From contig JAIXMN010000006.1 of assembly GCA_025716815.1 (NCBI GenBank), positions 992,001 through 1,056,000 of the forward strand: a stretch of 64,000 nt of DNA, written 5' to 3'. A model generated the notes under the pieces. The model ran no database searches, was not told the DNA's origin, and worked only from the letters and a program-made list of their open reading frames with translations. Origin of the DNA: Dichotomocladium elegans. Its lineage: Eukaryota; Mucoromycota; Mucoromycetes; Mucorales; Lichtheimiaceae. The number at the start of each line of letters is the position of its first letter. Position 1 is the first letter of the stretch. Below, one piece after another: positions 20,723-31,299 of this stretch. The position numbers were made by a program, and so were the translations under genes.

Positions 20723-21722
20723 ATGGGTAAATCATTGAACCTCGAGCTACCAACAGTAGCCATGCCATCTGGTTTTCCGGGCGTCGATACGATCAAATCC
20801 GGCTTCCACGTCGCCCAGGTGCTCTGCACTTTTATCAACCTATGCGTCGTTGCTTCCATCATCGCAACAGAGAGGAGGTTCTATGTAAGTATGCGAACAC
20901 TAATCTTTTAATATGGGACGTCTCTCATTGACGTAGGATGGTGTCTTTGTTTAGGGCGCAAGCCAGTCAGGTCCCAACTGGACTTTGTTCTGCTGCTTGT
21001 TTAGTATCGGTGTGCCAGCCGGCTTGGTTGCGTTTCCATGGATATACAAGAAGAACGGAAAATTCAAAAAGCTAGGCAAATTTTGCATCAAGCCCCGCAC
21101 CAACATGATCTTCACCTCCTTCTACACACTTGTCTGGGCATCTGCCGGGATTGCCATGTCAGTTTTCTCAAACGATCCGAATAACTGCGCCATTTTTGGG
21201 GACATGGAAGAAGCATATGGCGATGAATATCTCAACGCCTGGCCGACACAGGTAAAAAAAAAAAAGAGGATGGAAAAACAAAAGCGCGGGAGAGGGAGCG
21301 TTTCCCATTTTAAGCATGTTCCTCTTTCTCTCTTAGTGCAACAATGCTAAAGTAGCCAACGGGTTTTCGTGGACGCTATGTATATTGTGGCTTATGTCGC
21401 TACTGTGCTCGTTGATTATCCTATGGAAGGAAAAACAGATCTACCAGGATAACAATAAGCAATACGACCAAAGCCGACAAAACGCGCTCCAGCAGAAACA
21501 GCAGTTGGACGAGGAATACGGTGTTGGAGGTGTTCCAAGGGAGCGTGGTCTCGGCGGCGGCCGTCAAGCCGGTTATTATGAGGAGGATGAGGGCGAGGAC
21601 TTGGGCCATATGCGACCGCAGTCCTTTGAACAAGCCCGCCCGCTCAATTATACTCCTTCGCCATCGCCTGCGCCGCATACGCAGCCATCGCCTTTCGATT
21701 CCCCTTATGACATGCATATCCA

Positions 21723-21754
<32 letters not shown>

Positions 21755-21984
21755 CATATGACCCTTATCCTGAGCAGCCCTTCAGCGCCGTCCACACCTC
21801 GCCCTTCCAGGATCCACACTATGCTCAGTATTCTCCAGAGCCGCCACACAATCCCGCATATGTCGCGCCGAGCCCGCCCCAGGGTCACCCTCCGGGAGGT
21901 TACAGTCCCACGCCCACGCCCATGCCGATGCCGGACCCCACTCTTTATCACTCCTCAACCCCTGATCCCAATGCGCGCTTCTAA
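20723..21984 (+). CDS. MARVEL-domain membrane protein with polyQ tail
   Basis: Exons 20723-20884, 20955-21251 and 21337-21984 give 368 residues. Four transmembrane helices fill the first 230 residues (FHVAQVLCTFINLCVVASII; LFCCLFSIGVPAGLVAFPW; FTSFYTLVWASAGIAMSVF; WTLCILWLMSLLCSLIILW), with an acidic loop holding two Cys (NNCAIF, QCNNAK) before TM4. This is the MARVEL layout of fungal plasma-membrane or vesicle proteins. The C-terminal 140 residues are a disordered Pro/Gln/Tyr-rich tail containing a 12-Gln run encoded by CAG repeats (about 21721-21752) and several PSP-type motifs. The exact partner or role is unknown. Confidence 0.82.
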
Positions 21985-22382
21985 TACACATCTCTCTCTC
22001 TCTCTGTAGTTTATCCCCTCAAAACACCGCCATTTTGTAGAACTATACGACACTCTTATAAATACAAATGTTTCCCTCGTCCTTTTATCTTTATACCTGC
22101 ATACCCATTCCAACTTTCCCTCACCTCCGCTTTTGTTTATCTCTATTCTGGTTGATTGAGACCATACTATTGCAATAGTGAAATAAACAAAGCGAAAAAA
22201 AAACAATTAAGCAAAGCGACATGGAGAGAGAGTGTGCGTGTGTGTGTGCATGTAGTGCGCCTCCCTCAATTTTACCTGGTCGTGACGGCTCTTTATTTTT
22301 TTCTCCCTCCCCCACTACTGCTGAGATCTGACGCCCTTTTGCTTGGCCGCGACCCTTTTTCCCGAAACACCACCATTCAGCC
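21985..22382. other. short intergenic, no gene seen
   Basis: About 400 bases between the MARVEL and NOL11-like genes, with a CT tract just after the stop codon and AT-rich 3' sequence, then a pyrimidine-rich promoter. Nothing else is visible. Confidence 0.5.
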
Positions 22383-25300
22383 ATGCCTGGGGTTACACTC
22401 GAAGATCCCTTCCCGATCGCACGCTTTCACAATGTCATTCCTGCAGCAGGTCCCGTAAACAAATTTGCGGTCGACATCAATCCTGTCGTTCAATCGGCCG
22501 AGATCGATGCCGCAGATAGATCCGATCAAGTTCTTGTTTCCGTCCAGAGCGAGGGCATCAAGTTGTACAATGTAAAAAAAAAAGAAAAGAAAAAAAGACA
22601 ACAGCCAACAGCTGGAGTGCAATACCAGTTTGAGAAAACTGATTCGACCTTTTATGATCATTTGCTATAGTCGGGCGATCAGAAATGTCTCAAATCATGG
22701 ATGATCCCGCCGGGTATTATCCTTGCGCAACCTGCGATTCATCGCGTGTGCGACACTATCGAATATACTTTTGCTCTTGTTTCCTCCGGCACAGACATTA
22801 CTGAAAAGGAGGAAAACAAGATTGTGTGGATGTGGAAGTCGACAAAGGAGGATACCAATACGGACAATCGCGTGGCGAAAACGGTATATCCATATAAAAG
22901 AAAAACACATACCAGAGGCTGATTCTGCGCCACAACTAGTTCAACGATCGGATCCAGGCCATCCATATCTCACCCGCTCTGCCGTCCCATCTGATCCTTG
23001 TGAACGAGAATGGTTCTATCGCATTGATGACAAACGAGCTGGACAGAATGGTCGCAAAGACGATTCATGCTAGGTGAGGATGGATGAAAATCAAGACGAG
23101 TTGTGGGCAATCCTGTGGTTTTGCTTACCGTATAGTTCCTTGCTTATAGTTCTGGAACAGTCATCTGGTCGAATGTCTTTGTCACGTCGGCACCGACCGT
23201 GCGTCCATGTTGCATCTCAAGCTCTCTTGTACCTGTCAACTCGACCATCATTTTAACCATCAGTTCAGTACCCAAGACTGCGGATAAGTACACGCTCAGT
23301 CTGTATTATTGCAATGAGGAACGGAGAAGCATTGATCCGATGGTGAAGACCGAACTTGTCCTCAAGGTATGCGTATAGAGTTGTGCAGGTATTGCAGAGC
23401 ACCGTTGTTGATTTGCATTCTGTGCCGGATAAAGGAGGCTCCTGTGGATTTCACTTTTGACTCAACGGACGGTCGCATTTCGGTGTTGGGTATGATGTCA
23501 TTTAAACCCGGATAGTTCGATCCATGAGCTAACGGAAAGACCGCTCGCATATCCCCATATGTAGGCTCGGCTGGGACTTGGTCCGTCTGGCGTATGCATC
23601 TTAGACACACAACAGGTCACAAGGTGATCGGTGAGATTGAACCCCATCTGTCAATGCACTTCAAGGGCTATCGATTCTCTAGTGATAAACTGGGCAAGAT
23701 CGCATCCATCGCGTCCCTGGATGGTAGTTATATTGCCCTGGTTGCTCCTAGGATCAAAAGTGGTAAGAGAAAGAAACACTTTCAATCTGGAAAATACGCG
23801 GTGGGTTTACGGGTATGTCTGTTAGGTGCAGAAGGCCTGGAGCATGTGGTCAGCATCTGGGACATGAAGTATGGCACGCTTCAGGCAGAGCGTATCCTTC
23901 AGCTCGGAGACAAAAGCGCATATGGCATGGATAAGTGTGTCTACAAGGTAAAGAAGGAGGAGAACAATATGTCTGTAATACAATGATACTAAGTCGAGCA
24001 GATCCAAGTCCTACCCAACCAACAGCAACTTGCTATTAGCGTTTCTTCAATTTCGACGAGCACGAAGAACCAGTCCAAGTCAAAAACGAAGTCGATGTCA
24101 GATGTCAAATCTGTTGTTGTACTTTGCCCGTACTATAACGAGCGGATCTCACTCATGGCTGCGATGGGAAGGATGAGCTCGACTGTCGCATTCCTTGGAG
24201 AAGAGGATGCGTTGGGTCTTAGCCGAAGTGGTTTTGACGCTGTCACAGATCCCAACCATGTAAGTTCGATTTACTCAAAGGCCGATAATGCGGGCTGGAA
24301 GGCTTAATGTTACTATGATGCAGTTCGCACACGATGAAAAGACGATATATGATCGCTGGCTTAAAAGGCTCGAAAAGGCTCAGGATAATGAGTCAGACTT
24401 GCTAGCGTCGCTACTTCGTCCTACGTTAACAGTCGATGAATTTACAGAACTTTTCTTCGACGCTTTGGTAGGACCTAGTAAGGCTAATATGGCGAGATTG
24501 CATGAGGGTCATAAATACACAGTGCTTTTATCTAGCCCGACATGGAAAACCCAAGCGGTAAGCAAGAGGATGGAAGGATACAAAGAGGAGCGGGTCTAAC
24601 AAACAAGCTGCACAGTTTGAGATGTCTTTCCATTTTGTTTCCCGCATCATCAAGAGATGTTTTGAATCATTGTCATTCTGGCCTATTGAGGTGTTTCTTT
24701 ACCTAGTATCGAACGGTAAGGCCCGTAACAGCTATGTTGATGGGGGCATTGTTCCGGCGCTCTTGGAACGGAATGATTGGGTAAGCAGGATGCCGATGGA
24801 GTTCTAACAAGAAAAGCGCTAACCCGTATCCTTTTTTTTCTGGGGGTGGTGGTACTTCTAAGGACTTGATCATGGTCGTGCTGGATCATCTGCCGGATAT
24901 TCCAGAGACAGCGCATGTTGCTCTTCTTTCAGCATTCATTGAAAAGCGCGAAGCTGGCGCGCTACCGCAACACCACGTCTCCACCTTCTTCGCAAAGCTC
25001 CTCACATCTCCTTACAACGAAATCTTTTTGCAGCAGGCGTTGAAACAATTAACGGTCTCGGAGCTACCGATGGTGCTTGATCTGATTTTGCAGCAGCTGA
25101 AGCAAATATCGGAAAATGACGGCAGAGGCAGATTTTACGAGGTAAGATGAAGGTCGCCCGCCCTTGTGGTGCAGTGGATGGGAAACTAATTGCTTGATGC
25201 AACGCATAGTTGATTGAGCTCGCCAATGGTGTGCTCGATAGTCATTACCCTGTTATTATCCTTGAGCCATCCATGTACGAGACGGTTAGAGAACTTCAGG

Positions 25301-25494
25301 AACTCGTTGATCAAGAAGCATGCATAGCAGAGGAGATGGTGCAACTCAAGAGCATGATGCGACCCTTTGAACGCAAACACCGCAAGCTCATTGCAGAACG
25401 GCAATCCCGTAAAAAGGTCGAAGGACCGTCACGGCCAAAGAACAGCAGCAACCAGGGTATACCAGTCTATAGAGTGGAAGTCTTTCAATTTTAA
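22383..25494 (+). CDS. NOL11-like nucleolar protein (Utp8-type)
   Basis: Small-subunit processome factor for early rRNA transcription and processing. Twelve exons: 22383-22571, 22671-22883, 22940-23073, 23150-23366, 23435-23489, 23565-23762, 23826-23947, 24002-24259, 24324-24557, 24616-24780, 24863-25141, 25210-25494. All junctions are GT-AG and in phase, giving 782 residues. The N-terminal half looks like a beta-propeller (SGDQKCLKSWMIPPGIILAQPAI; ENGSIALMTNEL; SGTVIWSNVF). The C-terminal half is helical and ends with the most diagnostic NOL11 piece: VLDSHYPVIILEP, then a coiled coil, and the final strand PVYRVEVFQF. Animal NOL11 is of similar length. Assignment rests on these two regions. 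Confidence 0.8.
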
Positions 25495-25729
25495 TGTAAA
25501 ATCATCCATCCAATTCACGATCTACTCCCACATACACTAACGCACGCATACACATACACACCCCTCCCGCCCCCCCCAAAAAAAAATATAATACACATGT
25601 AGCATTACAATCACGTCCTACTGACAGTGTTATTGTGACAGGTGGATTATCAATCCCCTCCTCGCTTTTTTTTTTTTCCAATGGATGATTACTTTTTTTT
25701 TCTCTCTCTCTTTCTTTCTGTCTCTTGAT

Positions 25730-27399
25730 TTACTGGTTGGTGAAGGTCGCCTTTCGCTTCTCGGCAAAGGCGGACATACCCTCCTTTTGGTCGGCCTAGG
25801 TAAACAAAAGCAAAGGTTGTATGATGAGCTTTCGTCACACGCGTATACTATCTCTATGCTTTTTTTCTTATCACTCCACTTACGGTGCCGAACAAAGCCT
25901 GGAACAAGACGCGCTCCCATCGCAAACCAGCAGAAAGAGGAACCTCGAAAGCTAAAGAAGTTATTTTCGATGACGATAGATGTGAGCAATAATGAATGAC
26001 ACGTGGAAAGGAGAAAGAGAAAGAGCTGGACGCGTCGGGCCGCTCATCTCTGCATGAATACATACACTTGTTGATGGCTTCCTTGGCCATCTGAACAGAA
26101 GCCTGGCTCATGCTAGCAATCTTGCTGGCGGTCTTGACAGCCTCGTCGACCAAGGTGTCGGCAGGATAGACCTGGCTAACCAAACCTGTTTTTTTTTTGT
26201 GTGTGTGTGTGTGTGTGAGCGACCATCAATTTATGTCAATGAGACCCCAATGCTTTGCATCCGATCCTTTACCTGCTTGAAGAGCTTCGTTGGCATTGAG
26301 GTTCACAGAGCCAGTGAGGACCATTTCCATGGCCTTGGACTTGCCGACAGCCTTGACAAGACGCTGAGTACCACCGGCACCTATGAGGGATGGGGTCGGA
26401 CCAAAGAGAGGTGCGTGCGTGAGTGTTGGTATAAATCATATCCCAGGAAACCACGAGTCAAGCCATCACGCTTCCCCCCCCACCATGGGTTGGTTGGCTG
26501 GTTGGGTGGATGCAAGGAGAAGGAAGGAAGGCTATTTGTTACCCAACGAGGTACATACCAGGAATGATGCCGAGCTTGATCTCGGGCTGGCCAAAGACAG
26601 CCTTTTCGCCAGCATAGATGATCTGAGGATCGAGAAAGATAGAGTGTGTTATTTTGCTTAGTCATACCCGGAGAGAACAGACAGTAATGGTTTGAAAAAT
26701 GTTACACGAACTTACATCACAGCTCATGGCCAACTCGCAACCACCACCAAGCTAAAAGTTGGAGAAAGACCGGCTGAGTCAGTACAGTCAAATATTTTAG
26801 AACGCATTTGCTTATAGTTTACCGCGTAGCCATTGACAGCGGCGATGGTGGGCTTCTTGAGCTCGGCGAGCTTGGCCCAGTGACCCAAGAAATCGGTCTT
26901 GTAGGTGTCGACGAAGGTGTTGTCCTTCATCTCCTTAATGTCTGCACCGGCTGTAAGAAAGAGAGGGGTGGGGTGGGATGATGCGTGAGAAAATATTTTT
27001 TTTTCCAGCGCAAAGCGTCCTTACCAGCAAAGGCCTTCTCGGAGCCGGTCAAGACCATCGCACCAATTTTGGGGTCAGCATCAAACTTGAACATGGCATC
27101 GTTGAGCTCGGTGAACAAGTCATTGCAGAGCGCATTGAGAGCCTTGGGGCGATTGAGGGTCACCAAACCAACGTTGCCGCGAGTCTCGGTGAGAATGTGC
27201 TCGTACTCTGTTGAAAGCACGAATATGGCGGGGTCAGGAAGGGAAAGGGTGTTTTATTTTCTTTTTTTTTTGCGACGACGCGCTTCTTCGGTCTACGTGC
27301 ATATGTGGAGTAGTACTTACTCAGAGCGGTTGCGGTGCTGAAGGCACGGGCCGTGAAGGGAGCGGCCGTGAGGGGCTTGGCAAGGGCGAGTCTAAGCAT
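25730..27399 (-). CDS. ECHS1: mitochondrial enoyl-CoA hydratase
   Basis: Hydrates 2-trans-enoyl-CoA in mitochondrial beta-oxidation (crotonase family). Nine exons in transcript order: 27399-27321, 27207-27025, 26950-26823, 26751-26716, 26622-26559, 26380-26273, 26185-26066, 25951-25884, 25795-25730; 283 residues, all phases closed. The N terminus is a mitochondrial presequence ([20 protein letters not shown]). Both catalytic glutamates are present: [11 protein letters not shown], on a 36-nt exon, and [20 protein letters not shown]. The oxyanion-hole region GADIKEM and the C terminus [15 protein letters not shown] are conserved. It is convergent with the NOL11-like gene (235 bases between stops). 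Confidence 0.95.
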
Positions 27400-28054
27400 G
27401 TTTGAGCAAGCGTGTTTAGAAGAAAAGAGGAGAGGGGCTGTGAAAGAGACTCCAAGCTGAACAAAAAAGTCTGTCATTTTTATTGCTTGGCTCTTCCCCC
27501 CCACCTCCCCCCAAGGGCGTGGGAATAACATGACTCGCGTCAAACCGGAAACCTGCGTTGTATCCCTCAATCATGACACGGACCGCAAATGCGCATGCGC
27601 GATTTGTTCTAATGAATGTCTTCACCTCTGGATTTTAAACACATGGGCTTTACAGGACAGAGCCATATCCCGAGTACCTTTGCTTCGACTCGGTACAATC
27701 TGTCCGGAGGAGACAATCTAACCAAGTAGGGCATAAAAAAAATCAAGCACGTCTAATCCTGACGGGCTTCCCACTCGCTCTCAAAAGAAGGGAGGTCCGA
27801 ATGGAGACATGCGTGTAGGCGATGACAAGGCTATATCACTCTTGTTATCAATGCAATACCCTGAGATTGCCTTGGTTTTTCTAGACCTTTGAGCGCAAGT
27901 CTATCCCGAACTGTAGTACAACACAACGCTGCCCCTGAACAGCACTCATGGTTCCCCGCCGCCCCTACTTCTACCCCGCTCTATCATGCTGAATCATGTG
28001 ACTTTATTGACAAGCGCGGGGTGGAAATCTTTCAAGGAGGAACCACGCCTTTTT
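27400..28054. other. intergenic, no gene seen
   Basis: Upstream region of the enoyl-CoA hydratase and 3' side of the next minus-strand gene. Only short frames occur. No repeat or RNA gene is recognised. Confidence 0.5.
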
Positions 28055-28813
28055 TTACATCATTTTCTGCTTGACGTATCTTGTAAACGCAACCATGACG
28101 GACGAGATAACATTGATAATAAACAGCCAAACGGAGAACGCAAGCTGGTTCTTGCCAGCCTGCTCAAAATCTTCTGTCCTGGTGGAAAAAAAGAACAGAA
28201 CAAGGATCGCCAGCGAGAGCCCAAAAACAGAGACCTGGAGGAACCATTCCAGGAACCGCACAAGATTGATCAGCGTCGCACCCCACTTGACGAGGAAGGC
28301 GATTTTATCCAGCGCTGGCAAGTAGGTCGAGTCGAGGCGCTCGATCGCGCTATTGACCATTGCGACATCGACCGCATGATGCTCATTATGTGGATCCCTG
28401 CCCACTATGCGATAGAGCGAGGTGTCGTTCTTGATGATCCGGACGTAGTACGTAGCCATCATTGGGATCGTAACATGTGCCGCGAAATACCAGAACAGAT
28501 ACGTCGTGCTCAGTGCAGTCAAGAGCCACAACATCCATGTGGTCCTCTCCTGGTCGACAGCGAACTGCTGCGTCCCGATAAAGGCGGGTACTAGACCAAT
28601 GCATGTCAAACCCACAAACGTTGATGACATCGTCAGCAGCCGATCATTGCCCGTCGCATGCCACTCGTTAATCTTGCTCTCGAGGAGAACGTAGTGCTCC
28701 CCCCACGCTTCCAATCGCGTGAGCTTGTACTGAAGATCGCTATCGTTATAGCCGCTTTCAATGTCTCGAGTACCGAGGAAGAAGCCACCATGGCGGAAGG
28801 GCCAGCACATCAT
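28055..28813 (-). CDS. four-pass membrane protein, unrecognised
   Basis: Single exon of 252 residues from the ATG at 28813. An N-terminal soluble part of about 60 residues (QYKLTRLEAWGEHYVLLE) is followed by hydrophobic segments LLTMSSTFVGLTCIGLVPAF and WMLWLLTALSTTYLFWYFAA. A middle soluble stretch with acidic and His residues (VGRDPHNEHHAVDVA) comes next, then two more hydrophobic segments (FLQVSVFGLSLAILVLFFFS; FSVWLFIINVISSVMVAF). There is no signal peptide. I recognise no family. The arrangement of two hydrophobic pairs separated by a helical soluble domain suggests a small organelle or plasma membrane protein. A clean long frame with good hydropathy makes a real gene likely. Confidence 0.65.
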   Translation of the reverse strand: MMCWPFRHGGFFLGTRDIESGYNDSDLQYKLTRLEAWGEHYVLLESKINEWHATGNDRLLTMSSTFVGLTCIGLVPAFIGTQQFAVDQERTTWMLWLLTALSTTYLFWYFAAHVTIPMMATYYVRIIKNDTSLYRIVGRDPHNEHHAVDVAMVNSAIERLDSTYLPALDKIAFLVKWGATLINLVRFLEWFLQVSVFGLSLAILVLFFFSTRTEDFEQAGKNQLAFSVWLFIINVISSVMVAFTRYVKQKMM

Positions 28814-29036
28814 GCTTATTCTTTGGGTGTGTGTGTGTGTGTGTGTATGTTTTCTTAGAAGCTTGCCCAGCAGGCCCTACGCCAGCCCAAACGCTGGCTT
28901 TATATGTTCACACCGATTCACCTTATTTACCTTTTAAGTCAACAGCGGGGGGGGGCACCGCACTGCACCACCGCCACAGCCAAACGCAAAACTTTACTCC
29001 CTACTATCCGACTCATCGTGTAATTTATTGCTACTG

Positions 29037-31299
29037 TTACTTGTGGTGAAGATGATGATCATGATCTGACACCACTTCGCCCAGGCCAATCAAGCACCAG
29101 AAAGAGTAACTCTTGATCCTGTCATCATCGAGACGCATGGACGAGTTGGCCTTGCGGGACCCGTCTGTGCTATCGTCCACGTCCATATCCTCAATATCTT
29201 CCTCGTCAATATCCCCCGACGAAGCGTCCATGCGGTCCTGGCCAGACTTGTAATTGTAAGTGACTAGGAGCGGAAACTTAAATTCGCCTGATCTTTCAGG
29301 AACCACTTCGACAATGATGCTCGTGTAGTTGTTTTTCTTTTCGTGTACGCCGTCAGCCCACGACGACGATAGCCCGCCTACCGAGAAATTCGCTCTAGCT
29401 CGGTTCGTCGAGTTGGCGCTATAAATGTCCTCATCGTACTCCATCATCTCATTGTACGCGCCCACTTTGAAGTGCGGCGATAGGATCGTGACCTTTCCAT
29501 TGATCGTGTTCTCGCCAGAACCAACCCCATCTCCGCCGCGTGCATTTCTGTTTGTGGTGTCATTTTTCGGCGGCACATCCGGGATTTTGCTGCGGAGCTG
29601 TGGTGTAGCAAGAGTGATGCTCATTTCCTCATACAGTGGGTTCGTAAACTTCAGCACAAACTGAGTCGGAATGCCGACTTGCAAGGGCCATGCTTTACGG
29701 GGTAATTTAACAATGCTAATATTAGGGATATAGTTCCTAGAAATTTGATAGCACGCATGAGATCCACATGACCCTTCCAAAAAAAAATGCTGCAAAGCCC
29801 AGCTAGGCTTTTTTTTTAATCCTACATGGCCACCAGCTTAATCTTGAAGCGGGTGAGTTGCGCCTTTTGCTCCGGACGGATCAGAATATGTCTGCAAGTT
29901 CGACAGCGCTTGGATCGTTTGATACAGAGATGAATGCGCTGCGGGTGGATATCACTAAAAACATCGACAAAAAATGATCGGTATTCCCATTGTTATAAAA
30001 CTGTCTGTCCGGTTCGCCTCGCAGCTACTTACCGCAGTTGGTACGGTTGGTCATGAAGTTGGCTAAAACGTTGTGGTAGCTTGGAGACTGCAAATCACCC
30101 GCGTAAGCTTCATAATCGTATCACCACTCACTCATCGTCCCCATATACTTTGATCGACATCACGAAGCGTCATGAGTTTATCCACCAATTTAAGATCATC
30201 GTCCGGTACCTGAACACTTGGTTCATACGTGTCCAAATCATCCAGTTTGCCCTGAGTTTGCAAATGCTGGTTAGATACTGTCCCCATCAACTTGCTAAAT
30301 GCACCAGGGCTCGACAGCGACAAGAGACTGGGAGGCAGTGGCGGTGGCGGGTTGAGCCGAAGGTGTTTTTCAAAGTGCTCTTTGAGATGATCGAATTCTT
30401 TCGCATCTGCCAACGCCTCTTCGGTCTTTTGGAGCTGCACTATAGATCAAACTGTATTGGCAACCATGGTCATCTGCTCATCCTCCGCTTTTGACCTACA
30501 TGCCAAACTCGTGGGCTTTTCAAAGGTCATATTGACCTCTTTCGAATTCCATCGACAGACATTGCAAAACAAAAAGTACGGTCCTGCAGACGCAGCTGTG
30601 CTGTTTGAGGTTGGTTCCTGGGCTGCAACAACCGAGAGCGTGTTTTTGCAGATCGGGCACTCGAAGCAATTACGCGCGCATCTGAGATCCAGGTTCTTTA
30701 GCCGGCAAGATCATTATCCCTCCCTCCCGAATATCTATTTCTCACATCTTGATATCGGCCATACCTGTTCTTCTCACTCTTCACACTCGCTGTTGGAACC
30801 TATTAACTCATGTGAGCCGGGTTTGGACTTGTGCGAAATAGTGATGACGACCTTCCTATATAGGTCCAGTGATAGCGGTTGTAGCCCTTACTTCAAAGAG
30901 ACAGTTCGGGCAGTAATACGACATAATTTCGTCCTGAACACAAGAAGGACATCGGATTTGATGGCAATCTTCGCAAAAATACAATCGAGATAGCGGGTAT
31001 AGATAATTGGATGCTTGCTTCGAGAGGACATGATGTCCTGTGGTTGATGGATCGGGACTATGGTCGTGGCTCGACAGCGAAACCCTTGGTGTTGGTGTTG
31101 TCGCTGCGGATGCCCCGGCTGACGATGCTACGATTATATTCATGGATTTTTCGTCCGCGTCTCGTTTCAGGTCATGTGTGCTGCTGTTTGTGTCGGGAGA
31201 GCGTCGAAGCGCGTCCGAAGATGATCCGTTGCTGATACCGAGATCCGGACAAGCGCAGTAATAATGAACAAACGGACTTGGTCCGGTAGTCGTCATCAT
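29037..31299 (-). CDS. DCTN4: dynactin subunit 4 (p62)
   Basis: Pointed-end subunit of dynactin, the dynein cofactor. Seven exons in transcript order: 31299-30892, 30799-30765, 30681-30500, 30439-30149, 30087-30033, 29954-29826, 29736-29037; 599 residues with every phase closed. The N-terminal half holds the p62 zinc-binding Cys pairs (YFCEDCHQIRCPSC; YYCPNC; CARNCFECPICKNTL; FLFCNVCRW). A helical linker follows, then a Cys-x2-Cys segment (KRCRTCRHILIRPEQK) and a C-terminal beta-rich half (RKAWPLQVGIPTQFVLKFTNPL; IIVEVVPERSGEFKFPLLVTY). A 35-nt exon (30765-30799) is needed to join the second and third zinc motifs. An acidic low-complexity stretch lies near the C terminus. Confidence 0.9.

Noticed and set aside
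21421..21951. 176-codon minus-strand frame with a Leu run
   Set aside because: Antisense of the MARVEL gene tail; the Leu run is the complement of the CAG repeat.
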